Assembly (NCBI GenBank): GCA_020637515.1
Contig: JACKKG010000001.1
Span: 558,001-622,000, forward strand
Source: Rhodobacter sp.
GTDB lineage: Bacteria; Pseudomonadota; Alphaproteobacteria; Rhodobacterales; Rhodobacteraceae
DNA length: 64,000 bases
Direction: 5' to 3'
The translations under genes were made by a program, and so were the position numbers. Below are positions 34,474 through 43,947 of this stretch, one piece after another. The notes beneath the pieces are model-generated. The model was not told the origin of the DNA, ran no database searches, and saw only the letters and a program-made list of their open reading frames with translations. Numbering within the stretch: position 1 is the first letter of the stretch; the number at the start of each line of letters is the position of its first letter.

Positions 34474-36083
34474 GCCTGCTCAGCCTCGAAAACCTGGGCG
34501 TGGCCTTTCGTCAGGCCGGGGCGGAACTCGCTGCGGTCAAGGGCGTCTCGTTCGCCATCGCCGAGGGCGAGACCCTCGCGCTGGTGGGCGAGTCGGGCTC
34601 GGGCAAGTCGGTGACGGCGCTCAGCACGGTGGGGCTGCTGCCCGACGCGGCGCATGTCACAGGCTCCATCCGGTTCGAGGGGACCGAGATGGTCGGCGCC
34701 TCGGGGGCGGACCTCAGGCGGGTGCGCGGCAACGACATCAGCTTCATCTTCCAGGAGCCGATGACCTCGCTCAACCCGTTGCACACGGTCGAACGCCAGA
34801 TCACGGAATCGCTGACCCTGCACCAGGGCCTGATCGGCGACGCCGCCCGCACCCGCGCGCTGGACCTGTTGCAGAAAGTCGGCATCCGCGACGCCGAATC
34901 CCGGCTTGGCGCCTATCCGCACCAGCTCTCGGGCGGGCAGCGCCAACGGGTGATGATCGCCATGGCGCTGGCCAACGGGCCCAAGCTGCTGATCGCGGAC
35001 GAGCCGACGACCGCGTTGGACGTGACCATCCAGGCGCAGATCCTGGACCTGCTGGCCGATCTGAAACGCTCGGAACGCATGTCGATGCTGTTCATAACCC
35101 ATGACCTGAACATTGTCCGCCGTGTCGCCGACCGTGTCTGCGTCATGCAGAACGGCGAGATCGTCGAACAGGGGCCCACCGCGCAGGTCTTTGAAGCGCC
35201 GACCCATCCCTATACGCGCAAGCTGCTGGCCGCCGAACCGCAAGGAACCCCCGGCACCGTCGCCGCCGATGCGCCCGAGATCCTGTCCACCGATGCGCTG
35301 CGCGTCTGGTTCCCGATCCAGCGCGGCTTTCTCAGGCGCACGGTCGGCCACGTCAAGGCGGTGAACGACGCCACCCTCAGCCTGCGCGCGGGGGAAACCC
35401 TGGGGATCGTCGGCGAATCGGGCTCGGGCAAGACCACACTGGCGCTGGCCATAGCGCGGCTGACCGGATCGACCGGGCGGATCGTCTTTCTGGGCCGCGA
35501 CATCAGCCCCGAAAGCCTGCGCCGCCCGCCGCGCGAATTGCGCCGCGACATGCAGATCGTGTTCCAGGACCCGTTCGGCAGCCTCAGCCCACGCATGACG
35601 ATCGAGGAAATCATCGCCGAGGGGCTGGGCGTGCACGGGGTGCCGACCGGCGGCGCGCCCCGCCAGGCCGTCGCCGCGATCATGGAGGAAGTCGGGCTCG
35701 ACCCGGCGATGATGGACCGCTATCCGCACGAATTCTCGGGCGGGCAGCGCCAGCGCATCGCCATCGCCCGCGCCATGATCCTGCAACCGAAGCTGGTGAT
35801 CCTGGACGAGCCGACCTCGGCGCTGGACATGACCGTGCAGGTGCAGATCGTCGAACTGCTGCGCGCGTTGCAGCGCCGGCATGGGCTGGCCTATCTGTTC
35901 ATCAGCCACGACCTGCGCGTGGTGCGCGCGATGTCGCACCAGATCCTCGTTCTGAAACAGGGCGATGTGCTGGAATACGGCCCCGCCGCGCAGGTCTTCG
36001 ACGCGCCCGCGCATGACTATACCCGCGCGCTTCTGGCGGCGGCGTTCGATCTGCGCGCGACGGCCGGGGGGGGCGAGGGATGA
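34470..36083 (+). CDS. yejF: ABC transporter ATP-binding protein YejF (two ATPase domains)
   Basis: A 537-residue protein with two complete nucleotide-binding domains. The first has Walker [12 protein letters not shown] near residue 38, signature LSGGQRQRV near residue 153 and Walker [13 protein letters not shown]. The second has [13 protein letters not shown] near residue 317, signature FSGGQRQRI near residue 425 and [12 protein letters not shown]. Oligopeptide-type C-terminal extensions ([12 protein letters not shown] and [10 protein letters not shown]) follow each. It powers the YejABE importer. ATGA overlaps occur at both ends, so the following glycosyltransferase is translationally coupled. 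Confidence 0.95.
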   Translation: MSLLSLENLGVAFRQAGAELAAVKGVSFAIAEGETLALVGESGSGKSVTALSTVGLLPDAAHVTGSIRFEGTEMVGASGADLRRVRGNDISFIFQEPMTSLNPLHTVERQITESLTLHQGLIGDAARTRALDLLQKVGIRDAESRLGAYPHQLSGGQRQRVMIAMALANGPKLLIADEPTTALDVTIQAQILDLLADLKRSERMSMLFITHDLNIVRRVADRVCVMQNGEIVEQGPTAQVFEAPTHPYTRKLLAAEPQGTPGTVAADAPEILSTDALRVWFPIQRGFLRRTVGHVKAVNDATLSLRAGETLGIVGESGSGKTTLALAIARLTGSTGRIVFLGRDISPESLRRPPRELRRDMQIVFQDPFGSLSPRMTIEEIIAEGLGVHGVPTGGAPRQAVAAIMEEVGLDPAMMDRYPHEFSGGQRQRIAIARAMILQPKLVILDEPTSALDMTVQVQIVELLRALQRRHGLAYLFISHDLRVVRAMSHQILVLKQGDVLEYGPAAQVFDAPAHDYTRALLAAAFDLRATAGGGEG

Positions 36084-37300
36084 AGATTCTCTTTGTGCAC
36101 CAGAACTTTCCCGGCCAGTTCCTGCATCTGGCGCCCGCTCTGGTGGACCGCGGCCATCAGGTCGTTGCGCTGACGGACGAAACGAACACCCGCACCTCGC
36201 CCATCACCACCTATCGCTATCGCAAGCCCGAGGGCCGCCCCGACCCGCGCGAGGCCCGTCTGGGCACCACCTATGCCGAGATGACGAACCGCGCCTATCG
36301 CGCCGCCCGCGCCGCGCGGCAGTTGCGCGACAAGCACGGGTTCGTGCCCGACGTGGTCTTCGGTCACGGCGGCTGGGGCGAGACCCTGTTCCTGCGCGAG
36401 ATCTGGCCTGAGGCGCGCCACCTGCTCTATGCCGAACTCTACTATTCTCCGCACGGGCTGGACGTGGGCTTCGACCCCGAATTCGGAACTGCCGACGATG
36501 ACAAGAAGTTTGCCGTGATCGCGCGCCAGGGCCATCAGGCCCTGATGATGACCCAATGCGACGCCGCCCTGTCGCCGACCGAATTCCAGGCCGATACTTT
36601 CCCCACCTGTTTCCGCGACAAGATCACTATCATTCACGACGGCATCGACACCGACCGACTGCGCCCCGATCCGCAGGCGCGGGCGGTCCTGCCCTCGGGC
36701 GTCGAATTCCGCGCCGGTGACGAGGTTCTGACTTTCGTCAACCGCAATCTCGAACCCTACCGTGGCTATCATTCCTTTGTTCGGGCGTTGCCCGAGGTTC
36801 TGCGCGCCCGGCCAAAGGCGCAGGTGGTCATCATCGGCGGCGACGACGTCAGCTATGGCCCGCGCCCGGGTGGCGGGCGCACCTGGAAAGAGATTTTCCT
36901 GGACGAGGTCCGCGACCGCATCGACCTGAGCCGCGTGCATTTCACCGGCAAGGTCCCCTACCCCACCTTTGCGGCCCTGATGCAGTGCACGCGGGTGCAC
37001 TGCTATCTGACGGTGCCCTTCGTCCTGTCCTGGTCCCTGCTCGAGGCGATGAGCGCCGGCGCGCTGGTGGTCGGCTCGCGCACCGCCCCGGTCGAAGAAC
37101 TGATCCGCGATGGCGTCACCGGCCGGCTGGTCGATTTCTTCGACACCGCCGAGATCGCCGAAACGCTGATCGACGGGCTGGCCGATCCGGTCGCGTCCGA
37201 CCCCCTGCGCGCCGCCGCGCGCGCCCTGATCGTCGAGAACTACGACCTCAAGCGCCTGTGCCTGCCACGCCTGATCGGCTTTGTCGAAGGCGTCGCCTGA
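36080..37300 (+). CDS. Family 4-type glycosyltransferase
   Basis: A 406-residue GT-B fold glycosyltransferase. The N-terminal [20 protein letters not shown] is a hallmark of a group acting in exopolysaccharide or surface-glycan synthesis. Mid-protein VIHDGIDTDRLRPDP near residue 186 opens the donor-binding domain, and LSWSLLEAMSAGALVVGSRT near residue 317 with PVEELIRDGVTGRLVDF is the nucleotide-sugar site (E-x7-E). Its product is unknown. The coupling to yejF (ATGA) is conspicuous, since transporter and enzyme have no obvious common task. Confidence 0.9.
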   Translation: MKILFVHQNFPGQFLHLAPALVDRGHQVVALTDETNTRTSPITTYRYRKPEGRPDPREARLGTTYAEMTNRAYRAARAARQLRDKHGFVPDVVFGHGGWGETLFLREIWPEARHLLYAELYYSPHGLDVGFDPEFGTADDDKKFAVIARQGHQALMMTQCDAALSPTEFQADTFPTCFRDKITIIHDGIDTDRLRPDPQARAVLPSGVEFRAGDEVLTFVNRNLEPYRGYHSFVRALPEVLRARPKAQVVIIGGDDVSYGPRPGGGRTWKEIFLDEVRDRIDLSRVHFTGKVPYPTFAALMQCTRVHCYLTVPFVLSWSLLEAMSAGALVVGSRTAPVEELIRDGVTGRLVDFFDTAEIAETLIDGLADPVASDPLRAAARALIVENYDLKRLCLPRLIGFVEGVA

Positions 37301-37320
37301 TCCCCGCGGCTGAGCCCCGT

Positions 37321-37348
37321 CGCCGCCCGGACCCGCCGGACGGCGGCG
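37321..37348. terminator. Hairpin between glycosyltransferase gene and flgI
   Basis: CGCCGCC (37321-37327) and GGCGGCG (37342-37348) form a 7-bp perfect stem in the 71-bp gap between converging genes. There is no T tract. Confidence 0.35.
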
Positions 37349-37371
37349 CGACATGCACGCCGTGACGCGCC

Positions 37372-38475
37372 TCAGCGCACCAGAAGATCGGCATGCAGCG
37401 CGCCCGCGGCATTGATCGTGTTCAGGATGTCGATCATGTCGCGCGGCCCCACCCCCAGCGCGTTCAGCCCGGCAACCACCTCGGCCAGGGTGGTGCCGCC
37501 CTGAACCTCGGCCAGGCTGACGCCTTGCTGCTGCGCGATCGACGCATTCGTGCGGGGCACCACGACCGTCTGGCCCGGGCTGAACGGGTTGGGCTGCACC
37601 GCCTGCGGCGACTCCTCGACCCGCAAGGTCAGTCCGCCCTGGGCGACGGCGACCCGGCTGATGCGCACATCCTCGCCCATCACGATGGTGCCCGACCGCT
37701 GGTCGATCACAACCCGGGCGCGGGTTCCGGGATCGACGACCAGGTTTTCAACTTCGCTCAACGCGTGGGCCGCGGACGGCGCGCGCGTCGCGGCGATGTC
37801 CAGAACCACCGTGCCCGCGTCCTGCATCGCCGCCACGGCACGGCCAAAGTGGCGATTGATCGCCTGCTCGATGCGGACCGCCGTGGTGAAATCCGCCTGT
37901 CGCAACGCCAGCCGCACGCGCGACAGCGACGCGAGCGCAAACTCGACCTCGCGTTCGACGCGCGCTCCGCCCGGTATCGAGCCCGAGGTCGGCACCCCCT
38001 CGACCACCTGGGCCGCGTCGCCCCGCGCCGCGACCCCGCCGGCGATGACCGCCCCTTGCGCCACCGCATAGATCTGTCCGTCAGCCCCGTTCAAGGGGGT
38101 CATCACCAGGGTGCCGCCGAACAGGCTGCTGGCGTCGCCGATCGCCGAAACCGTCACATCGACCCGCGACCCGGTGCGCGCGAAGGGCGGCAGCGCGGCC
38201 GTGACCAGCACCGCCGCGACATTGCGCGGACGGAACTGTTCGCCCGTGATGTTCACACCCAACCGTTCCAGGATGTTGGTCATGATGTCTTCGGTGAACG
38301 GCGCGTTGCGGATACCGTCGCCGGTTCCGTCCAGACCCACCACCAGGCCGTAGCCGATCAGGTCATTGCCACGCACCCCGTCGAATTCCACGAGGTCCTT
38401 CAACCGGATCTGCGCCGCCGCCGATGCCGCGGTCACGATCACGCACAACGCGGCCAGCAGGCCCCGCAGCATCAC
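37372..38475 (-). CDS. flgI: Flagellar basal-body P-ring protein FlgI
   Basis: A 367-residue P-ring protein. A signal peptide covers about residues 1-21 (LRGLLAALCVIVTAASAAAQ). RLKDLVEFDGVRGNDLIGYG with LVVGLDGTGDG follows, the diagnostic FlgI start, and the C-terminus has TLAEVVAGLNALGVGPRDMI. It polymerises in the periplasm around the rod. It is the last gene of the flagellar run; its ATG overlaps the flgL stop by 4 nt. flgA, which assists P-ring assembly, is not in the window. Confidence 0.95.
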   Translation of the reverse strand: MMLRGLLAALCVIVTAASAAAQIRLKDLVEFDGVRGNDLIGYGLVVGLDGTGDGIRNAPFTEDIMTNILERLGVNITGEQFRPRNVAAVLVTAALPPFARTGSRVDVTVSAIGDASSLFGGTLVMTPLNGADGQIYAVAQGAVIAGGVAARGDAAQVVEGVPTSGSIPGGARVEREVEFALASLSRVRLALRQADFTTAVRIEQAINRHFGRAVAAMQDAGTVVLDIAATRAPSAAHALSEVENLVVDPGTRARVVIDQRSGTIVMGEDVRISRVAVAQGGLTLRVEESPQAVQPNPFSPGQTVVVPRTNASIAQQQGVSLAEVQGGTTLAEVVAGLNALGVGPRDMIDILNTINAAGALHADLLVR

Positions 38476-39476
38476 AGATACTCCGTCAGCGACAGGCGCG
38501 CGGTGCGGGCGGTGACGGCATAGATCGATTGCAGCCGCGTCTGCGCGTTTTCGAGCTGCGTCACTGCCTCATAAGGATCGACACCGACCAGCTCCTGGCG
38601 GGCCAGGGACAGCGCATCGCGTTCACCGATCAGCTGCGTGACCCGGGTATCCAGCCGCTCTTGCGCGGTGCCGACCCGGGCCTGAAGCGCGGTCATGCCC
38701 CGGTCGGCGGATAGCAGGCGCTCGGCCCCGGTTTGTGCCAGCGCGCGGCGTTGGCCGGCATCCAGTCCCAGGGCGGGATCGCCGGCCAGCGCCGAGATCG
38801 CGAGCCCGGCAAGCAGAGTGCGGACACCCGCGTCAGCGGCGGTTGGCAGCGCATCTGCGGCCTGGCCTGCGTCGATCAACCCGCCCGCGGCTTCCGTGCT
38901 GCCCTGGTAAAACGCCGTCTCGAACAGTCCGCCCGGGTCCAGGAACGCGGCGGTCACCGCCGCCGCGACGGCATCGGCCGAGGTCAACCCCGCGACAACT
39001 GGCCCCAGCGCGGCAAACATGGCGTCGGCCGGAACCAGCGGCGCGCGGTCCGTGGCGACGCCCGAAAAGACCGCCTGCCCCGCGACCTGTTGCGACAGCG
39101 TGGCGACGGCATCGCCCAACGCCGCGCGCGCCGCCCCGCCCGCCGTCAGCACCGCGTCGTCGCCGGCGCCCGCGGCCGCGGTCAGCATGCGGCTGGCGCT
39201 GGCCTGCCCCAGTCCCGCCACCTGGCCCAGCGCAGCCTGCGCGGCATCGGTGCGGGTCAGGGCCAGACGCGCCGTCTGGCCAAAGGTGGCGACGCGCGCG
39301 ATCCGTGCCTCGACCGCGGCGAGCGGCGTCAGACTGCCCTTCAACAAGGCTTGCGGTCGCTGCGCCTCGCCGGTGGTGGCCTCGATCCCCAGGCGCGAGA
39401 TCTCGGACTTGAGCGCAGTCGCGTTGCGGTTCAGGTGAAACGGCAGCGCGAGACTGCCCAGGGTTGCCCAGCTCAT
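38472..39476 (-). CDS. flgL: Flagellar hook-filament junction protein FlgL
   Basis: A 334-residue flagellin-family protein. Helical N- and C-terminal D0 regions are visible (HLNRNATALKSEISRLGIEA and ENAQTRLQSIYAVTARTARL), with a Ala-rich middle. It follows flgK directly and precedes flgI, as HAP3 does. FlgL joins hook and filament and is exported by the flagellar type III system, so it lacks a signal peptide. Flagellin itself is the alternative, but context and length favour FlgL. It starts 2 nt after the flgK stop. Confidence 0.87.
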   Translation of the reverse strand: MSWATLGSLALPFHLNRNATALKSEISRLGIEATTGEAQRPQALLKGSLTPLAAVEARIARVATFGQTARLALTRTDAAQAALGQVAGLGQASASRMLTAAAGAGDDAVLTAGGAARAALGDAVATLSQQVAGQAVFSGVATDRAPLVPADAMFAALGPVVAGLTSADAVAAAVTAAFLDPGGLFETAFYQGSTEAAGGLIDAGQAADALPTAADAGVRTLLAGLAISALAGDPALGLDAGQRRALAQTGAERLLSADRGMTALQARVGTAQERLDTRVTQLIGERDALSLARQELVGVDPYEAVTQLENAQTRLQSIYAVTARTARLSLTEYL

Positions 39477-39478
39477 GG

Positions 39479-40900
39479 TCAGATCTCCATCAGGCGCTTC
39501 AGAAGCGAATCGGCCGTTTCGATAACGCGCGCGTTGGCGGCATAGGACTGCTCGATCATCAACAGGCGCTGCATTTCCGCGTCGGTATCGACACCTTGCG
39601 CGAGCCCCTGTTCGGTCAGTTCGGCGTGGCGGGCCTGTGTGGAGATCGCGCTCTCCTCGGCGCCTTGGCGTGCACGGGATACGTCGGTCAGCATCTCGCC
39701 CAGGGATTGCGCCGAGGTCAGTTGCGCGCTGCCGGGCATCACCGAAACCGGCCGGTCCAGGGCCGCGGCCAACCGGGAAAGCTGCGTTGCGTCGCCGACG
39801 GCGCCCGGGCCGGCGGCGCCGATCCCGTCGCGCAGTCGCCAGAGTGCACCGCCCTGGGCGGGCTGGACCGCCGCATTCACCGCGATGCGCCCGGCCAGCC
39901 CGGGGGTGGCGGTCGGCGCGGCACCCGCGTCGGTGAAAAGGCCCGGCGCACCCGGGGCCAGGGTCGGATCGCTGGCGGGATCCGAGAACCGCGCGATCAG
40001 GTCCCCCGCGAAACTGTCGATCCGGGTCTGCACCTGCACGCCATCCACATCGCGGATCTGGAAATTGGCGGCCAGACGGCCACCTGCCATGGGACCCGAC
40101 GCACCGGTATCGACGGGCCGCCCGCCGATTGTCAGGCCCGAAAGCCCCGCGCCCGCCTGAAGCCCCGGCTCCATCGCAGGGGCGCGGTTGAAGCCGATCT
40201 CGGCGGGGGCGATGTCCAGCAAAAGCGTGCCGCCCGAAGAGAACAGCGTGATCCGCCCGTCGGCGCGGGGCATTTCGCGCATCGGCACAATCTCGGACAG
40301 GGTCGAGATGAGCGCCGCGCGTTCATCCTGCAACCCCAGCGACGATTGGCCCGACGCCTGCATCCGGACGATCTTTTCGTTCAGATCGTCGATCCGCGCG
40401 AGGCCGGTGTTCAGCGTCTCGACATCCTGCGCGATCGCGGTGTCGGCCTGGAACCGCAGGGACTGGACCGTATCCTGCACGCTGCCCAATTGCGCGGCCA
40501 GCGCGGCCGCACGGTCGGCGACGGCGCCGAGGCGGCTGTCCAGATCCGGCCGGTCGCTGGCCGAGACCAGCGACGAATCGAAGGCCGAGAGCGCCTGCGA
40601 CACCCCCTCGCCCGGGAGGCCGAGCGCCCCCTCGATCCGCTGCCAGAAGGCATTGCGCGTGCCGCCGAACCGTGCGGACGCGGCGGCGTCGCGCGTCAGG
40701 CCTTGCAGCACGGGATCGGTCAGGCGGGTGGTGCCCAGGATGCGCACCCCGCCCCCCAGCGTGGCCGACCCCAGATCGAGCCGCCGCGCGGCATACCCTT
40801 CGGTCAGGGCATTGGCGATGTTCGAGGACACCACCTGCACCGCGCGCGCCGACGCCGCGAGGCCGGTGGTGGCGTTGTTGAAGGCACTTGCGATGCTCAT
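39479..40900 (-). CDS. flgK: Flagellar hook-associated protein 1 FlgK
   Basis: A 473-residue HAP1. The N-terminus SIASAFNNATTGLAASARAV with VSSNIANALTEGYAARR is the flagellar rod/hook domain; NIAN is typical. The C-terminus AEMQRLLMIEQSYAANARVI with ETADSLLKRLMEI is the matching D0 helix. It is shorter than the roughly 550 residues of enteric FlgK. It caps the hook before filament growth. It lies 17 nt after flgE. Confidence 0.93.
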   Translation of the reverse strand: MSIASAFNNATTGLAASARAVQVVSSNIANALTEGYAARRLDLGSATLGGGVRILGTTRLTDPVLQGLTRDAAASARFGGTRNAFWQRIEGALGLPGEGVSQALSAFDSSLVSASDRPDLDSRLGAVADRAAALAAQLGSVQDTVQSLRFQADTAIAQDVETLNTGLARIDDLNEKIVRMQASGQSSLGLQDERAALISTLSEIVPMREMPRADGRITLFSSGGTLLLDIAPAEIGFNRAPAMEPGLQAGAGLSGLTIGGRPVDTGASGPMAGGRLAANFQIRDVDGVQVQTRIDSFAGDLIARFSDPASDPTLAPGAPGLFTDAGAAPTATPGLAGRIAVNAAVQPAQGGALWRLRDGIGAAGPGAVGDATQLSRLAAALDRPVSVMPGSAQLTSAQSLGEMLTDVSRARQGAEESAISTQARHAELTEQGLAQGVDTDAEMQRLLMIEQSYAANARVIETADSLLKRLMEI

Positions 40901-40917
40901 GGCACCCTCCGATCAGG

Positions 40918-42231
40918 TCAGCGTTTGATGTTGGTGGTTTCCTGCAACATCTCGTCCACGGTCTGGATCACCTTGGCGTTCGAGGAATAGGCCCGCTGGG
41001 TCTGGATCATGTTGGTCAGTTCGGCGGCGACATCGGTTGTCGATTCCTCGCGCGCGAAGCCGACGATCTCACCCGTCGGGCCGTCGCCCGCGTTCCACAG
41101 GAACATCGGCCCCGAATCCGGCGAGACCCGGAACGCCTGGTTGTTCAGTGCGGTCAGCCCGTTGGGATTGGGGACATCGACCAGGGGCACCTGGGCGATG
41201 GTCCGGATCAGGCCTGAGTCGTAGTAGGCCTTGACGAACCCGCTGGGATCGACCTGCACACCCACCAGCGACTGCACCGGCGATCCGTTGCGATCCAGCG
41301 CGACGGGCACGAAGCTTTCGGCCATCTGGGTGATGCTGTCCTCGCTGCCCGGGGCGCCGATGTTCAGCGCGATCGGCTGGCCATTCACCGTGACCGTGAA
41401 TTCGCCGGTGGCCGAGTCATAGGCCCCACCCGGCGCCCCGGGCGCCTGGCTGACGGACAAGATGCGCCCGCCGTTCGGCGGCGCGTTGTCGAAGGTCACC
41501 GTGTATTCCCCCACGACCGTGCCGGTCGCCGGGTCGGTCACCGTGGCCAGCCATTCGTTGGAACTGCCCGTGGCCGGCACCGTTGGCGAGAACGTCAGGG
41601 TCATCGTCTCGGTCGTGCCGAGGGGGCTGTAGTATTCCAATGCCACGTCATGCGTCGCCCCGTCCGAATCGGACGCGGTGCCGGTCGCCGGCAGGTTCAC
41701 CCGGATCGAGATATGCGACGTCGGATCCGACGCGAATTGATTCGAGTTGATGCGCACGGGTTCCAGACCGCCCACCGTGTCGCGCGGGAAGGTGCCGATG
41801 GTGCCGTCGGCATTGGCCGGCCAGCCCAGCAGGATCTGCCCGGCGGGATTGCGCAGCATCCCGTCCGCGTCGGGCCGGAAAGAGCCCGTCGTGGTCAGCA
41901 TCAACGGCAGGGTTTCGCTGCCACCATTGATCGCGGTGACCGAGGTGACCGGCAGGAAACCGCGCCCGCTGACCGCCAGATCCGTCGCGTTGGAACTGTT
42001 CGTCAGCGTGCCGTGTTCGTCGATCAGTCGCATGGTCGAGGACCGCACGCCGCCCGCGATATAGGGCCCGTAATGCGAGCCCGACAGAACCATCGAATGG
42101 AACGAGGCAATGACCCGTTTGTAACCGATGGTCCCCGTGTTCGCGATGTTGTCCGAGATCGCCGCGAGGCGGGTCGAGTTGGCGTTCAGACCGGAAATGC
42201 CGGCATTGAACGAGGAGTATAGCGTCGACAT
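40918..42231 (-). CDS. flgE: Flagellar hook protein FlgE
   Basis: A 437-residue hook protein. The N-terminal STLYSSFNAGISGLNANSTR and DNIANTGTIGYKR match FlgE; LAVSGRGFLPV near residue 90 is the hook domain boundary motif; the C-terminal NMIQTQRAYSSNAKVIQTVD is the D0 helix. It polymerises into the hook. A CtrA-like TTAG-N7-TTAA site lies 49 bp upstream of the ATG, overlapping the motB stop. Confidence 0.95.
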   Translation of the reverse strand: MSTLYSSFNAGISGLNANSTRLAAISDNIANTGTIGYKRVIASFHSMVLSGSHYGPYIAGGVRSSTMRLIDEHGTLTNSSNATDLAVSGRGFLPVTSVTAINGGSETLPLMLTTTGSFRPDADGMLRNPAGQILLGWPANADGTIGTFPRDTVGGLEPVRINSNQFASDPTSHISIRVNLPATGTASDSDGATHDVALEYYSPLGTTETMTLTFSPTVPATGSSNEWLATVTDPATGTVVGEYTVTFDNAPPNGGRILSVSQAPGAPGGAYDSATGEFTVTVNGQPIALNIGAPGSEDSITQMAESFVPVALDRNGSPVQSLVGVQVDPSGFVKAYYDSGLIRTIAQVPLVDVPNPNGLTALNNQAFRVSPDSGPMFLWNAGDGPTGEIVGFAREESTTDVAAELTNMIQTQRAYSSNAKVIQTVDEMLQETTNIKR

Positions 42232-42279
42232 GGCAGCCCTTTCGTGCAGTGCGATGGACCCGACACTGCACCAAGGGCG

Positions 42280-42294
42280 TTAATGCGCGGCTAA
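42280..42294 (-). promoter_or_regulatory. CtrA-like site upstream of flgE
   Basis: The minus strand reads TTAG-CCGCGCA-TTAA, one mismatch from the CtrA consensus TTAA-N7-TTAA. Its proximal edge is 49 bp before the flgE ATG. A similar element has the same distance to motB. Confidence 0.45.
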
Positions 42295-43109
42295 CGCCGA
42301 TCCGCCGTCCCTCCCGGCCGCCTGAGGAGGATCAGCTCAAGCCGGTTGTTGCGCACCGCCATCGGGTTCGGATCGGCCGGGCGGCGGTCGGCGTGGCCGG
42401 TGACGCGCGCCACCCGCGCCGGATCGAAACCGGCCTGGTCCAGCAGCCGGCGCACGCGGTCGGCGCGGCTGGTGGACAGCGCCCAACGGGGATCATTGGC
42501 CTGAACGACGGTATAGCTGCGGGTATGGCCTTCGATCGCCAAGGGATTGACGACCATGGGGAAAACCTGCGTGACGATATCCACGATGCGGTTCAGCACC
42601 GGCATCGGCAGATCGCTGTCGCCATCGAACAGGGGGGCCTCGGGCAGGTCGAAGAGTTCGATCACCAACCCCTCGTCGGTGACGCGGGTCAGGACGTGAC
42701 GCAGCGCGTCGTCCATGACCGGGCTCTCGCCACCCAGCCCGCTGAGGCGTTGCTGCACATCCTCGAAGGTTTCGGTGTCGGCTTGACCGGCCTCGTCCGA
42801 TTCGCTGCGCGGCCGGTCCGGCGTCGTCGGCCCGATCTGCGCCCGCGTCTCGAGATCGTCGCCGCCGAACATCCCCTCGCCACCCGAGGAAATCCTGTGC
42901 ACGGGGATCGACGGATTGAAATAATCCGCTAGACCGCGCCGTTGCGATTCCGTTGTTGCACCCAGCAGCCACATCATCAGGAAGAACGCCATCATTGCCG
43001 TCACGAAGTCGGCATAGGCCACTTTCCACGCGCCGCCATGATGGCCGTCGCCGGAAACCACTTTCTTCCGTTTGATGATGATAGGCCTGGCATCGTTTTG
43101 CCGGCTCAT
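42291..43109 (-). CDS. motB: Flagellar motor stator protein MotB
   Basis: A 272-residue MotB. A single N-terminal transmembrane helix carries the proton-binding Asp (WKVAYADFVTAMMAFFLMMW, about residues 27-46). A Ser/Asp/Glu-rich linker follows. The C-terminal OmpA-like peptidoglycan-binding domain shows NPLAIEGHTRSYTVVQANDP, RWALSTSRADRVRRLL and RVTGHADRRP. With MotA (not in view) it forms the proton channel that drives the flagellum. It heads the visible operon motB-flgE-flgK-flgL-flgI. Confidence 0.95.
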   Translation of the reverse strand: MSRQNDARPIIIKRKKVVSGDGHHGGAWKVAYADFVTAMMAFFLMMWLLGATTESQRRGLADYFNPSIPVHRISSGGEGMFGGDDLETRAQIGPTTPDRPRSESDEAGQADTETFEDVQQRLSGLGGESPVMDDALRHVLTRVTDEGLVIELFDLPEAPLFDGDSDLPMPVLNRIVDIVTQVFPMVVNPLAIEGHTRSYTVVQANDPRWALSTSRADRVRRLLDQAGFDPARVARVTGHADRRPADPNPMAVRNNRLELILLRRPGGTADRR

Positions 43110-43156
43110 CCCATCACCCGTTCACTTCACCCAGTCACAGGGCTAGCAGACAGGTG

Positions 43157-43171
43157 TGAACCGCGGGTTAA
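43157..43171 (-). promoter_or_regulatory. CtrA-like site upstream of motB
   Basis: The minus strand reads TTAA-CCCGCGG-TTCA, one mismatch from TTAA-N7-TTAA. Its proximal edge is 48 bp before the motB ATG. It overlaps the stop codon of the upstream phosphoesterase gene. Confidence 0.4.
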
Positions 43172-43893
43172 TCCGTGCCGGGAGGCAGGGGCACGCGCCC
43201 GCCGGGCCCCAGCACCCAGACCTGCTGCCCCTCGATCACGACGGCGGTCAAGGGCCCGCCATAGGCGGCGCCGCTGTCGATGTTCACACGGTTTCCGTAA
43301 TGGGTGGGCGCGGAAATATGCGTGTGTCCGTGCACCACCAGCCACGGATGGGGATCTGCAAACTCCAGGAACGGGGCGCGGATCCAGGTCAGATCGTCCT
43401 CGGTCTGGTCGTCCAGCGGCACACCCGGCGCGATGCCGGCGTGCACGAACAGAACCTCGCCGCGCAGGAAATGGCAGGGCAGGTCGGACAGAAACGCGCG
43501 CTGTGCCGGGGGCACGGCGGCACGCGCCTGCACCGGCGTGGCATCGCCAGGCAGGCCATAACTGCGCAGCGTCGCCGGCCCGCCGATCTTTGGGTGCAGA
43601 TAGTCCAGCTCGGCCCGCAAACGGTGATCGCGCTCGCCTTCGAGGAACCGCGAGAACATGCGGTCGTGATTGCCTTTCAGCACCACCCAGGGCTGCCCCG
43701 TCATCTGGCCCGCCATCAGCCAGGCGATCACGCCGCGCGAATCCGGCCCCCGGTCCACCAGATCGCCCACATGCACGACCGGGGCCTCGGCATCGGCGAC
43801 GCGGGCGCGGTCGGCGGCGATCCAGTCATGCGCCTGCTTGAGCAGGTCGATCTGGCCGTGAATGTCGCCGATGGCATAGGTGCGAGGGGTCAT
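43168..43893 (-). CDS. Metallophosphoesterase (serine/threonine phosphatase-like)
   Basis: A 241-residue calcineurin-type phosphoesterase. The metal-binding motifs appear in order: YAIGDIHGQID (residues 6-16), VVHVGDLVDRGPDSRG near residue 40, VVLKGNHDRM near residue 75, and LVVHGHTHIS near residue 200 with a preceding LFVHAG. This is the PP2A/PrpE/ApaH-like group; protein phosphatase or dinucleotide hydrolase activity are both possible. I chose ATG 43893; further upstream sequence shows no family similarity. Confidence 0.88.
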   Translation of the reverse strand: MTPRTYAIGDIHGQIDLLKQAHDWIAADRARVADAEAPVVHVGDLVDRGPDSRGVIAWLMAGQMTGQPWVVLKGNHDRMFSRFLEGERDHRLRAELDYLHPKIGGPATLRSYGLPGDATPVQARAAVPPAQRAFLSDLPCHFLRGEVLFVHAGIAPGVPLDDQTEDDLTWIRAPFLEFADPHPWLVVHGHTHISAPTHYGNRVNIDSGAAYGGPLTAVVIEGQQVWVLGPGGRVPLPPGTD

Positions 43894-43947
43894 GCGCTGG
43901 GTCCCGGTTTCCTGCCGCCTTGTGCGGGAAATCGCGGTCGGGTGCAA

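Noticed and set aside
43168..43893. Assignment of the phosphoesterase as diadenosine tetraphosphatase ApaH
   Set aside because: The metal motifs fit, but PrpE and PP2A-like protein phosphatases share them; no sequence feature decides, so only the superfamily is claimed.
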